DNA of 64,000 nucleotides, taken from NCBI RefSeq assembly GCF_025151995.1, contig NZ_CP102290.1, positions 1,984,001 to 2,048,000 on the forward strand, read 5' to 3'. Positions 16,458 to 24,709 of the stretch are shown here, in pieces (the stretch's first letter is position 1; each line of letters begins with the position of its first letter). The notes beneath the pieces are model-generated. The model made no database searches. It saw only the letters and a list, made by a program, of their open reading frames with translations, and was not told where the DNA came from. The translations under genes and the position numbers were made by a program. The DNA comes from Ruminococcus gauvreauii (GTDB taxonomy: Bacteria; Bacillota; Clostridia; Lachnospirales; Lachnospiraceae).

Positions 16458-16958
16458 ATGCGTCAACGAGAAGTTACAATCGCAAAGTTTATTTCAGTTC
16501 TATATCGGAATTCCAGAAGATATTTTGATATGGCAATGGAGGAGGAGCTTATCGGAAGCGGTCAGCATTTTTTTTTGCTCAGGATTTATGAAAACCAGGG
16601 GATCACCATGTATGATCTTGCCAGGCTGGGGAATTTTGATAAGGGGACTGTGACAAGGGCAGTGCAGAAGCTATTGGATCTGGGATACATCCGTGTAGAA
16701 ACGGACAGCCGTGACCGGCGTATCAGGCACCTGTTCGTCAGGGAAAGTGCGGTGAGACATATACACGCAATATACGAAATCAGAGAACAGTGGCAGGAAC
16801 TCCTGTTTGACGGCTTCTCTAAAGAGGAAGAGCGCATGGTATATGTGGCGTTGAAGCAAATGGCAGAGAGATCCTGCATGGCACTGGATGACTTTACGGG
16901 AAAGGAGCAGAACGAAAGATATGACACATGCAAAACAAATACAGGAAGGCAATCATGA
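16458..16958 (+). CDS. MarR-family transcriptional regulator
   Basis: A 166-residue winged-helix regulator. The DNA-binding part is GITMYDLARLGNFDKGTVTR followed by the wing VETDSRDRRIRH, with the usual Asp-Arg pair of MarR proteins. It is followed by and overlaps a MATE efflux gene, and twin palindromes sit in its promoter. Drug or metabolite-responsive control of that pump is the likely role. Confidence 0.9.
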   Translation: MRQREVTIAKFISVLYRNSRRYFDMAMEEELIGSGQHFFLLRIYENQGITMYDLARLGNFDKGTVTRAVQKLLDLGYIRVETDSRDRRIRHLFVRESAVRHIHAIYEIREQWQELLFDGFSKEEERMVYVALKQMAERSCMALDDFTGKEQNERYDTCKTNTGRQS

Positions 16959-18339
16959 AATAATAAAGACGGAAAATCCACTGGGGACACAGCCGGTGGG
17001 GAAATTACTTATTACCTTTTCGGTGCCGGCCATCATCTCATGTCTGATCAATTCCATCTATAATATTGTAGACCAGATATTTATCGGACAGGGGATTGGA
17101 TACCTGGGAAATGCCGCGACAACGGTGGCATTTCCCATCATGACGCTTCTGCTTGCCTTTGGGACGCTGATCGGCTCAGGGAGCAGTGCCTATGCGGCGA
17201 TCCGGCTGGGCGAGAAAAAGGATGACGAGGCGGAAAAGACATTAAACAACGCGTTCATTTTTACCATACTGATCAGCATTGTCCTGATGGCAGCCGGGCT
17301 TATCTTCCTGCGGCCAATCTTAAAGGTATTCGGTGCAACCGAGACGGTCATGCCTTATGCAGTTGATTATACATCGATCATACTGCTGGGGACGCCGTTC
17401 AACATGGTCAGTATCGTGCTTTCGAATCTGGCGAGAACGGACGGACATCCCAGACTTTCCATGTATGGCATGCTCATCGGGGCAGGCCTGAATACGATTC
17501 TTGATCCCATCTATATTTTTGTATTCCACTGGGGGGTAAAGGGAGCTGCGGTCGCGACGATCACCTCGCAGATTATTTCAGCAATCATCCTGAGCGTTTA
17601 CTTTATACGTTCATCCAGGAATCCTCTCCATATGAGAATTCGCAGGAAGCAGATGCGCCTGAAAGGAAAACTGATCGGGAGTTTTCTGGCACTCGGAATA
17701 TCCTCCGGAATCACGCAGTCTGTTGCCTGCATCATGCAGGTGGTAATGAACAATTCACTTGTATATTACGGTGATAAAAGTCCGATCGGCGGAGATGTGG
17801 CACTTAGCGCCATGGGTATCGTAATGAAGATTGCCATGATCATGGGAGCGTTTGGAATCGGGGTCGGAATCGGTGCACAGCCGATTCTGGGTTATAACCG
17901 GGGTGCCGGAAAATACCGCAGGATCAAAGAGACATACATATGGGCCGCGGCAGCTGCTACGGTTTTGATCTTTCTGGGGTGGATTGTCTGCCAGACGAAA
18001 CCGGAGGCAATCATCGGTCTCTTCGGCAGAGAGAACCAGGAGTTTACCGACTTTGCGGTCAGGTGCCTCAGAACTTATCTGTTCAGTATCTTCTGCGCGG
18101 GCTTTCAGATCGTATCCACCAATTATTTTCAGGCGACAGGGCAGCCGCTAAAGGCATCGCTGCTCTCTATGCTGCGCCAGCTGCTGCTGCTGATACCGCT
18201 GATACTTATTCTGCCGCTCTTTATGGGGCTGAATGGAATACTGTATTCTGCCCCTGTGGCGGATGTTGCGTCTGCGGTTATCGTTGCACTTTTTATTATT
18301 CCTGAAATGCGAAAACTGAACAATCAGATTAAAAAATAA
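16921..18339 (+). CDS. MATE-family efflux transporter
   Basis: A 472-residue transporter with about 12 membrane helices in the two-lobed MATE arrangement. The N-terminal lobe begins PVGKLLITFSVPAIISCLIN and has the family block NIVDQIFIGQGIGYLGNAA; the second lobe has GIGVGIGAQPILGYNRGAG. MATE pumps export cationic compounds using a Na+ or H+ gradient. The start at 16921 lies inside the end of marR (38-nt overlap) with AAAGGAGC upstream; an earlier in-frame codon at 16888 has no such site. Confidence 0.9.
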   Translation: MTHAKQIQEGNHEIIKTENPLGTQPVGKLLITFSVPAIISCLINSIYNIVDQIFIGQGIGYLGNAATTVAFPIMTLLLAFGTLIGSGSSAYAAIRLGEKKDDEAEKTLNNAFIFTILISIVLMAAGLIFLRPILKVFGATETVMPYAVDYTSIILLGTPFNMVSIVLSNLARTDGHPRLSMYGMLIGAGLNTILDPIYIFVFHWGVKGAAVATITSQIISAIILSVYFIRSSRNPLHMRIRRKQMRLKGKLIGSFLALGISSGITQSVACIMQVVMNNSLVYYGDKSPIGGDVALSAMGIVMKIAMIMGAFGIGVGIGAQPILGYNRGAGKYRRIKETYIWAAAAATVLIFLGWIVCQTKPEAIIGLFGRENQEFTDFAVRCLRTYLFSIFCAGFQIVSTNYFQATGQPLKASLLSMLRQLLLLIPLILILPLFMGLNGILYSAPVADVASAVIVALFIIPEMRKLNNQIKK

Positions 18340-18343
18340 AAGC

Positions 18344-18361
18344 AAGGAAAATCTTCCTTTT
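18344..18361 (+). terminator. short terminator-like hairpin
   Basis: AAGGAA pairs with TTCCTT around AATC just after the MATE stop codon, followed by only TT. The stem is short, so terminator strength is doubtful. Confidence 0.4.
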
Positions 18362-18459
18362 CCTATGTCGTTATGTGTATATTAATCCAATTTATAACAG
18401 ATAATAGTATCAAATCGTATAAACGGATTAACAGATAAAGACAACGGAGGAATCGGAAT

Positions 18460-19002
18460 ATGAAAGCAACGGGAATTGTACGCCGTATTGATGACTTGGG
18501 ACGTGTGGTGGTGCCGAAAGAAATCCGAAGGACACTTCGCATCCGGGAAGGGGAACCCATGGAAATCTTTACCGGACGGGAAGGTGAGATTGTCCTGAAA
18601 AAGTATTCACCGATTGGGGAGCTGAGTAAATATGCCAGAGAATTTGCTGATGCAATTTCTTTTGTAACGGGATGCCTTGCCTGTATCTCAGATCATGACC
18701 AGATCGTGGCGGCCTCTGGACCTGACCAGAAGGAATATAATCAGAAAGCGATCAGTCCTGAGCTGGAGAAAATGATCGCAAACAGAGAAAGTGCGCAGAT
18801 TGAAGGGAACGGTGATAAACACATCCGTTTTGTAGAATCACAGGATGAAAATCATATGTCAGCAGTTATTCAGCCGATCATCAGTGCCGGTGACGCCATC
18901 GGATCCGTTATCATTGCAAGCGGAAAAAAGGAGATAGGCGATGCGGAAAAGAAAATGGCACAGATGGCGGCTGTTTTTCTCGGTAAGCAGATGGAAAACT
19001 AA
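18460..19002 (+). CDS. spoVT: stage V sporulation protein T
   Basis: A 180-residue SpoVT of the usual length. The N-terminal AbrB-type swapped-hairpin DNA-binding domain is MKATGIVRRIDDLGRVVVPK and on to about residue 50. The C-terminal GAF-like domain begins near SFVTGCLACIS. In Bacillus it is made in the forespore and tunes sigma-G-dependent genes. Its presence supports a spore-forming host. A GGAGG site lies 9 nt before the ATG; I found no convincing sigma-A promoter upstream. Confidence 0.93.
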   Translation: MKATGIVRRIDDLGRVVVPKEIRRTLRIREGEPMEIFTGREGEIVLKKYSPIGELSKYAREFADAISFVTGCLACISDHDQIVAASGPDQKEYNQKAISPELEKMIANRESAQIEGNGDKHIRFVESQDENHMSAVIQPIISAGDAIGSVIIASGKKEIGDAEKKMAQMAAVFLGKQMEN

Positions 19003-19020
19003 AAATGTGAGGACTCCTTC

Positions 19021-19048
19021 TTGACACCCTCTTCAGGAATGTTATAAT
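19021..19048 (+). promoter_or_regulatory. promoter of the metal-export operon
   Basis: TTGACA at 19021-19026 and TATAAT at 19043-19048 with a 16-nt spacer, both consensus boxes. A GC-rich palindrome follows immediately downstream. Confidence 0.8.
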
Positions 19049-19058
19049 AAAAGAAATA

Positions 19059-19077
19059 TATCCCCCCAGGGGGGATA
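19059..19077. promoter_or_regulatory. CsoR/RcnR-like operator
   Basis: TATCCCCCCAGGGGGGATA is a perfect 19-bp palindrome around a central A, placed just downstream of the -10 box. G-tract/C-tract palindromes flanked by TA/AT are typical sites for the CsoR family of metal-responsive repressors. No csoR gene is in the window, so the regulator must be encoded elsewhere. Confidence 0.7.
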
Positions 19078-19095
19078 CGAGAAGGAGGAACTGTT

Positions 19096-19317
19096 ATGTT
19101 AGTGCAGATGAACAAGGTGGCTCAAACGGTGATGCCGGACACACTTATTTTGCATGAAGGAAAACACGGAATACTGGATGGTGTGGAAGATATGGATGAT
19201 ATCTTTGGCGTCCCGGACGGGGAACGCCATCACCACCATCATCACGGGGAAAACAGTGAAAATAAAGAAAAAAAGAAAGATTCCATTTTTAGAAGGCATC
19301 GCCATAAGGAGTCCTGA
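19096..19317 (+). CDS. small His-rich putative metal-binding protein
   Basis: A 73-residue protein with a run of six histidines at residues 45-50, further histidines at 20, 24, 68 and 70, and a Lys/Arg-rich C-terminal tail. It has no membrane segment and no recognised domain. It is the first gene behind the CsoR-like operator and overlaps the P-type ATPase gene (TGATG junction). The ATPase lacks an N-terminal metal-binding domain, so this peptide may supply metal to it in trans. Confidence 0.75.
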   Translation: MLVQMNKVAQTVMPDTLILHEGKHGILDGVEDMDDIFGVPDGERHHHHHHGENSENKEKKKDSIFRRHRHKES

Positions 19318-21215
19318 TGATGAGTAAAATGTTATGGAAGACCATGTGGTTTCCGGCGCTGACGGCGTCTTTGATTCTTGCTGCAGCGCTCTTGGACTTC
19401 GTACTGCATGTGCCGTTTCCGGTGCCGTTTTCTGTCGTTGCGCTAACCCTGGCGGGGGGATATGTCTGCTGGTCGACCGTGACCGCTGTGATATCACTGA
19501 GGAAGGTTACCGCAGGCGTTCTCGTTGTGCTTGCCCTCATTGGCACGATATGCGTAGGCGAGTATCTGTCGGGTGCGATCGTATCTTTCATGATGATCTT
19601 TGGGGAGGCACTGGAAGAGCTGACGATGGAACGCACAAAAAATGCGGTCAGAGATCTGATATCACTGGTTCCGCCCGTCTGCAGAAAGTACATAGATAAG
19701 GAGTATCGGGAAGTATCGATCAAAACAGTCCGCCCGGGAGATGTCCTGAAGGTGATTCCGGGAGAACGGATACCCGTAGACGGAGTCATCATAAAGGGGC
19801 AGGCTTCCGTCAATGAAGCGTCTATAACCGGAGAGAGCCTGCCGGTAGATAAAACCGTGAACGACACGGTGTATGTAGGAGCGCTGAATGAAAACGGCGT
19901 CATCGAAATAAAGACGGTTAAGATCGGAAGCGACACGGTTCTGGGTAAGATCATCGGCACGGTGCGGGAAGCACAGGAGAATAAAGGTGACACACAGAGA
20001 ATTGCCGACACATTTGCAAAATATTTTCTGCCGGTGATACTGGTAATATGCGCGGTAGTAGGGATTGTCACCAGGGATCTTATGCGGGTGATGACGATTC
20101 TTGTGATCGCATGTCCGTGTGCGCTGGTTCTTGCGACGCCTACGGCAGTGATCGCCAGTGTGGGAAATGCTGCAAAGCGCGGAATTATCCTGAAGGGCGG
20201 CAGCGCTATTGAACGCTGTGCTGAAATTACGGCAGTCTGTCTTGACAAGACGGGCACGCTGACAAAGGGCAGGCCGCGAGTGGTATCCTTTGTGTCATGG
20301 GGGTACGAACAGGAGACGCTGCAGGCACTTGGGATTGCTGAGAAAAACTCACAGCATCCGATAGCGGGTGCCGTCAGAGACTATTTAACAACGGTAAAAA
20401 AGACGGATCTGTCCGGGCTTGCCGACGGCGAATTCGAACTGCTTTTTGGCAGGGGAGTCCGGGTTAGCCTGCCGGGAGCAGTCTATGAGGTATCTAATCG
20501 GAAAGTCCTCGACGACTGTGATCCGGATGGTGGAAAAGCAGAGGAGTTTCTGGATCGGGAAGAAAAACTTGGAAGGACAGCCATGCTGATCGTCTGTGGA
20601 CGAAGAATACTGGGCGGAATTTCTGTGGCGGATACACTGAGAGAATCTGTCCCGGAGACAATCCAGGCGCTGCGGAAGATGGGAATCGGCCGGATCGTGA
20701 TGCTGACGGGGGATAACGAAGCCACTGCCAGAGAAATATGCAGTCAGGCTGGCATCACAGAATATCATGCAGGCCTTTTGCCCGATGAGAAGCTGCAATA
20801 CCTGGAGGAACTTCAAAAACAGGGAGAGAAAGTGGCAATGGTCGGAGACGGAATTAATGACGCTCCGGCGCTTGCACTTGCCGATGTGGGCATTGCAATG
20901 GGAGCTGCCGGAACAGACGTGGCGGTAGAAACGGCCGATATCGCTTTTATGGCTGACAATATAGAGGCGTTTCCATTTACGCTTGCGCTTTCAAGACGGA
21001 CCGCGCATATTATCCGGCAGAACATCATTGTATTTGCCTGTATTGTCAATGTATGCGGCGTACTGCTGTCGGGTCTGGGGTTTCTGAATCCGGTTGTCGG
21101 TGCGCTGATCCACAATGCATCTTCTATATTTGTAGTGTTGAATTCATCGCGTATGCTGAGCTGGCGCCTGCCTACATCAGATAAAACTCTTCGAGTGTCA
21201 GGCCAGTCAGCGTGA
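19317..21215 (+). CDS. P1B-type heavy-metal-transporting ATPase
   Basis: A 632-residue metal exporter. Signatures in order are TGES (actuator loop, ITGESLPVDK), the CPC metal site in VIACPCALVLATPT, the phosphorylation site DKTGTLTKG, the P1B HP motif SQHPIAGAV and GDGINDAPALALAD. It has no N-terminal HMA or CxxC domain. The last helices read HNASSIFVVLNSSRML instead of the Asp-Gly of zinc/cadmium pumps or the NxxxSS pattern typical of copper pumps, so the ion is unclear. ATG 19320 is better spaced from AAGGAG than ATG 19317. The end overlaps the converging VanY gene by 44 nt. Confidence 0.92.
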   Translation: MMSKMLWKTMWFPALTASLILAAALLDFVLHVPFPVPFSVVALTLAGGYVCWSTVTAVISLRKVTAGVLVVLALIGTICVGEYLSGAIVSFMMIFGEALEELTMERTKNAVRDLISLVPPVCRKYIDKEYREVSIKTVRPGDVLKVIPGERIPVDGVIIKGQASVNEASITGESLPVDKTVNDTVYVGALNENGVIEIKTVKIGSDTVLGKIIGTVREAQENKGDTQRIADTFAKYFLPVILVICAVVGIVTRDLMRVMTILVIACPCALVLATPTAVIASVGNAAKRGIILKGGSAIERCAEITAVCLDKTGTLTKGRPRVVSFVSWGYEQETLQALGIAEKNSQHPIAGAVRDYLTTVKKTDLSGLADGEFELLFGRGVRVSLPGAVYEVSNRKVLDDCDPDGGKAEEFLDREEKLGRTAMLIVCGRRILGGISVADTLRESVPETIQALRKMGIGRIVMLTGDNEATAREICSQAGITEYHAGLLPDEKLQYLEELQKQGEKVAMVGDGINDAPALALADVGIAMGAAGTDVAVETADIAFMADNIEAFPFTLALSRRTAHIIRQNIIVFACIVNVCGVLLSGLGFLNPVVGALIHNASSIFVVLNSSRMLSWRLPTSDKTLRVSGQSA

Positions 21216-21735
21216 GGTAAAGAGCCAGCGAACGTGTCACGTACCGGATATGCCAGGGTTCCCAGGCGTATCCGGTTATTTCCGTTTTGCAGGCGGGATA
21301 GCGCAGGATAAAACCAAAAAGGGCGGCGTTTTTGGCAAGCCATTTTCCCTCCCTGGTGCGTGCGAACTCGTCGGTCAGATCATAGCTGATGCTTTCGCAT
21401 GAAACGTCGAGGGCCAGTCCGCTCTGATGTTCACTGGCCCCGGGGGGTGCGATGAACAGATTGTCTTCCGGATCTTTAAGTTCGGCAATTCTCTCGTCGT
21501 AGATTTCTTTCTGGCGTGCATACGATCGGTAGCCGGAAACGCCGTACAGCTGAATCCCTTCCCACCTCGCCTGAGCAAAGAGAAGGGCGGCCCAGTCGGC
21601 GGCCTCTTTGCGCATCAGCTTTTTGCTGTCCCCCCGGGGGGCGCAGAATGGGAAGATGGCTTCCGTCAGGTCTTTTGGTACGTAGGTTTCTGATAAACGG
21701 TGTTCACGGTTGATGAGACGGGCATAGGAATTCAT
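21172..21735 (-). CDS. VanY-type D-alanyl-D-alanine carboxypeptidase
   Basis: A 187-residue M15B peptidase. Zinc and catalytic motifs are SGYRSYARQ, GASEHQSGLALDVS (the SxHxxGxAxD motif with His and Asp ligands) and EPWHIRYV (catalytic Glu and third ligand His). No signal peptide or membrane anchor is visible with the start chosen at 21735, which has GGAGGT upstream; the frame extends 17 codons further without a better site. It trims the terminal D-Ala from peptidoglycan stem peptides. No vancomycin-resistance gene is nearby. Confidence 0.88.
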   Translation of the reverse strand: MNSYARLINREHRLSETYVPKDLTEAIFPFCAPRGDSKKLMRKEAADWAALLFAQARWEGIQLYGVSGYRSYARQKEIYDERIAELKDPEDNLFIAPPGASEHQSGLALDVSCESISYDLTDEFARTREGKWLAKNAALFGFILRYPACKTEITGYAWEPWHIRYVTRSLALYLTLTGLTLEEFYLM

Positions 21736-21792
21736 AAAAAACCTCCGGTATCTTAGCTTTTTACAGCGTATGACGTCCGGAGGCAAAGTATG

Positions 21793-23262
21793 TTACTGAT
21801 ATTTTAAAGCTTCTGTTCCCATCTCTTCCAGCAGTTCGCTTTTGATCTTATAAAGTTTGTCTGAGAGATCGACGTATACCTCATGCGGATTGACAAGACG
21901 CCGTGTCTCGTCCCACAGTGTGTCCTGCTCCTTCCTGCAGATTGCCTGTATTTCCATGACGCTCGGAGACTGGTAGACACATTCACCCTTCAGGAAGACC
22001 GGGACAAGGAGCTCACGCAGGATATAGGTGCCGCCCTCGATCTTCGTCTTTTTCCAGGTCTCAAGCGGATCAAAAATAATCATATCTTTGGAGTCATCGA
22101 AGGCTTCATCTGCAAGGCAGATCAGGTCAGCCCTTATTTTTCCGTTTTCTTTGTCGTATATTCTGTAGATTGTTTTATTCCCCGGATTAGTCACCTTCTC
22201 TGAATTCTCGGAGAGTTTGATCTTCGGAATGAAGTCTTTGTCTCCGGACTCTCTGATCGCGGCCAGTTTATATACGCCGCCGAATGCCGGGCAGTCTTTT
22301 GACGTGATAAGATTGGTTCCCACGCCCCAGGAGTTGATTTTTGCACCCTGGGCTTTCAAACTGTCAATCAGATGTTCGTCGAGATCGCTTGAAGCTGAGA
22401 TGATGGCGTCTCCAAATCCGGCGCGTTCCAGAAGTATATGGGCTTTCTTGGACAGGTAAGCGAGGTCCCCGCTGTCGATTCGAATTCCGTATCCCTTAAA
22501 GTCAGGATATTGCTCCTTCATCTCCTGGAATACGCGGATTGCATTCGGGACGCCGGACTTCAGCACATCGTAGGTATCCACGAGCAGGATGCACGCGTCC
22601 GGATAGAGATTGGCATATGTTTTAAATGCAGTGTACTCATCCGGGAAGCTCATGATCCAGCTGTGGGCGTGTGTACCCTTTACCGGAACGTCAAACATCT
22701 GTCCGGTCAGTACATTGGAAGTTCCCACACATCCTGCGATCACCGCGGCACGTGCGCCGTAGATGCCTGCATCCGGCCCCTGAGCCCGGCGAAGACCGAA
22801 CTCCATCACGCCGTCGCCCTGGGCTGCGTAAACGACGCGTGCCGCTTTGGTGGCGATCAGACTCTGGTGGTTGACGATGTTCAGGATCGCGGTTTCAAGA
22901 AGCTGTGCTTCCATCACCGGTGCGATGACTTTCAGAAGAGGTTCTCTTGGGAAGACAACCGTTCCTTCTGGGATGGCGTAGATATCTCCTGTAAAATGAA
23001 AGCCCCTTAAATACTCCAGAAAATCCCGTTCGAAGATATTCAGGCTTTTTAAATATTCAATGTCATCCGGAGTGAAATGAAGGTCCCGGACATATTCGAT
23101 GATCTGCTCAAGCCCCGCGGCAATGGCATAACCGCCTTCGCATGGATTGCGGCGGTAAAAGGCATCGAAAACAACGATCTGGTCAGTGGGGTTTTTAAAA
23201 TAACCCTGCATCATGGTCAGCTCATAGAGATCTGTAAGCAGGGTAAGGTTTAAAGCACGCAT
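21793..23262 (-). CDS. pncB: nicotinate phosphoribosyltransferase
   Basis: A 489-residue enzyme that condenses nicotinate with PRPP in NAD salvage. Typical blocks are LLTDLYELTMMQGYF at the N-terminus, EFGLRRAQGPDAG, GTHAHSWIMSF with the conserved His region and RIDSGDLAYLSKKA for phosphate binding. Length fits the long Firmicute form. The upstream promoter on the minus strand is good. The VanY gene lies 57 nt downstream on the same strand and may be read from the same promoter. Confidence 0.95.
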   Translation of the reverse strand: MRALNLTLLTDLYELTMMQGYFKNPTDQIVVFDAFYRRNPCEGGYAIAAGLEQIIEYVRDLHFTPDDIEYLKSLNIFERDFLEYLRGFHFTGDIYAIPEGTVVFPREPLLKVIAPVMEAQLLETAILNIVNHQSLIATKAARVVYAAQGDGVMEFGLRRAQGPDAGIYGARAAVIAGCVGTSNVLTGQMFDVPVKGTHAHSWIMSFPDEYTAFKTYANLYPDACILLVDTYDVLKSGVPNAIRVFQEMKEQYPDFKGYGIRIDSGDLAYLSKKAHILLERAGFGDAIISASSDLDEHLIDSLKAQGAKINSWGVGTNLITSKDCPAFGGVYKLAAIRESGDKDFIPKIKLSENSEKVTNPGNKTIYRIYDKENGKIRADLICLADEAFDDSKDMIIFDPLETWKKTKIEGGTYILRELLVPVFLKGECVYQSPSVMEIQAICRKEQDTLWDETRRLVNPHEVYVDLSDKLYKIKSELLEEMGTEALKYQ

Positions 23263-23321
23263 AATATTTGATTTCTCCTTAAGTAAATTCTTACTGAAAA
23301 ACGTCAGAAAGTATTGAAAAT

Positions 23322-23350
23322 ATTATAGCACTGCAAAAATGTAATGTAAA
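23322..23350 (-). promoter_or_regulatory. promoter of pncB
   Basis: On the minus strand, TTTACA (23345-23350) and TATAAT (23322-23327) with a 17-nt spacer, about 60 nt upstream of the pncB start. Confidence 0.65.
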
Positions 23351-23384
23351 TAAAAACGTCGTTTTACAGGGTCTGCGGGTGAAT

Positions 23385-24392
23385 TTAAACGGTTAAATCC
23401 TTTACGCTGTCTCTTACAATAAGCTGAGTGGATACTTCCGTTTTGACCGGTACTCCGACATCGGACGCGTCGATGATATTCAGCAGCTTCTTGATGGCAA
23501 CCTGGCCCATTTCCTGCTTGAAGACATGGATGGTCGTAAGCGGAGGCGTGGAGATCGTACTGTATGGAAAATCATCAAAGCCAATCAGCGAGATGTCATC
23601 GGGGAGAGCGTAACCATGTTTAGTTAATGCCCGGATCGCCCCCAGCGCCAGAATGTCATTTTCGGCAAAGAAGGCAGTCGGCATGTCTGTTGTTTCGCTG
23701 AGCTGTGTATCGAGATCGTCAAAGGCGCTGTCAAAAGTCGGGGTCATCAGAAAGGTGTGTTTGGGATTATAGTTCAGGCTGTAATGATCAAGCGCTTTCC
23801 GGTATCCTTCTTCACGTTCCCTGAAGTTATTAATTCTCAGATTACTCTTTAAATATCCAATTTTTTTATGTCCCCTTTTAATCAGGTATTCCACAGCATG
23901 GAAAACAGAGTCTGTATTCTCAATTGACACAGAATTGAAATCTGAAGATGAAAAACGGCCGTCGATCAGCACAAGCGGTCCGCGAAAGGTTTTAAAAAAT
24001 TCCAGATCCTCTTCTGCCAGTTCCGTCGCCAGAATCAGAAGTGCGTTTGCAGGATTGTTAAGTATTGCCGTCAGGGTTTTCTGAGATTCGGGCATGGAGG
24101 CGACAATGGTACAGATGTTCAGAGCATACCCCTGCGCCTGTGTTTCGGTCTCGATTCCTTTTATCAGGTCTTCAAAAAACGGGGTGTCTGTCACAACCTT
24201 ACCGGTGTTTTTGTATATCAGGAATGTTATGGTGTCGATTTTGGTGTTGTCATAGTATCCAAGTTCCTGCGCGGTTTTGAATATGGCATCGGCTGTTGAC
24301 TTTTTAACGCCTCTTTTGGAATTCAGTGCATTGGAAACCGTGGCGGGCGAGAAGCCTGTGATTTCACTGATTTTTCTAATACTTGCCTTCAT
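23385..24392 (-). CDS. LacI-family transcriptional regulator
   Basis: A 335-residue regulator. The LacI-type HTH and hinge are at the N-terminus (IRKISEITGFSPATVSNALN, then KKSTADAIFKTAQELGY), followed by a sugar-binding periplasmic-fold domain (TDTPFFEDLIKGIE, SLIGFDDFPYSTISTPPLTTI). It is divergent from the sugar/nucleoside operon starting at 24710 and is the natural candidate for its repressor. A PRPP-type (PurR) ligand is not indicated. Confidence 0.92.
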   Translation of the reverse strand: MKASIRKISEITGFSPATVSNALNSKRGVKKSTADAIFKTAQELGYYDNTKIDTITFLIYKNTGKVVTDTPFFEDLIKGIETETQAQGYALNICTIVASMPESQKTLTAILNNPANALLILATELAEEDLEFFKTFRGPLVLIDGRFSSSDFNSVSIENTDSVFHAVEYLIKRGHKKIGYLKSNLRINNFREREEGYRKALDHYSLNYNPKHTFLMTPTFDSAFDDLDTQLSETTDMPTAFFAENDILALGAIRALTKHGYALPDDISLIGFDDFPYSTISTPPLTTIHVFKQEMGQVAIKKLLNIIDASDVGVPVKTEVSTQLIVRDSVKDLTV

Positions 24393-24421
24393 GGACTAAC
24401 CTCTCTCACGTGTATTCTATA

Positions 24422-24446
24422 CTAAACATTGTATCATCTAAACATT
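24422..24446. promoter_or_regulatory. duplicated half-site near the lacI start
   Basis: CTAAACATT occurs twice in direct orientation 16 nt apart (24422-24430 and 24438-24446), upstream of the LacI gene. The sequence matches one arm of the palindrome at 24584-24605, so these may be half-sites for autoregulation. Confidence 0.4.
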
Positions 24447-24583
24447 TTAGGGTCAAGTTTTAATATCCATTAATAGCCAGGATAATTAACGACAATAAGC
24501 ATAAAATCATAAAGAAAACAAGAATTTATATGTACAATATATCTAAAAACACAAAAGCTGACTTGGATAATAATTACAAAAAT

Positions 24584-24605
24584 AAACGTTTTATATAAAA
24601 CATTT
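24584..24605. promoter_or_regulatory. LacI-type operator palindrome
   Basis: AAACGTTTTA and TAAAACATTT form a dyad with 9 of 10 matching positions around a TA spacer, ending 10 nt before the -35 box of the operon promoter. The rest of the 317-nt intergenic stretch is very AT-rich and I see nothing else coding in it. Confidence 0.5.
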
Positions 24606-24615
24606 ATATAATTCA

Positions 24616-24645
24616 TTGACATGGGAATCACCGATGGGATATACT
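24616..24645 (+). promoter_or_regulatory. promoter of the sugar/nucleoside operon
   Basis: TTGACA (24616-24621) and TATACT (24640-24645) with an 18-nt spacer, 65 nt upstream of the binding-protein start. Confidence 0.7.
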
Positions 24646-24709
24646 TCAGGTAAATCAAAACTACGTGTGAACGAAAAGGGGAGCACGAAAAAACAGGAGG
24701 TATTTTAGG

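Noticed and set aside
19289..20257. A 322-codon minus-strand frame opposite the P-type ATPase gene
   Set aside because: Rich in Ser, Thr and Ile with no domain; the + strand gene has every P1B motif.
21172..21735. Possible vancomycin-resistance locus because of the VanY-type peptidase
   Set aside because: No vanA/vanH/vanX or VanRS-like genes are nearby; single VanY-type peptidases are common in Clostridia.
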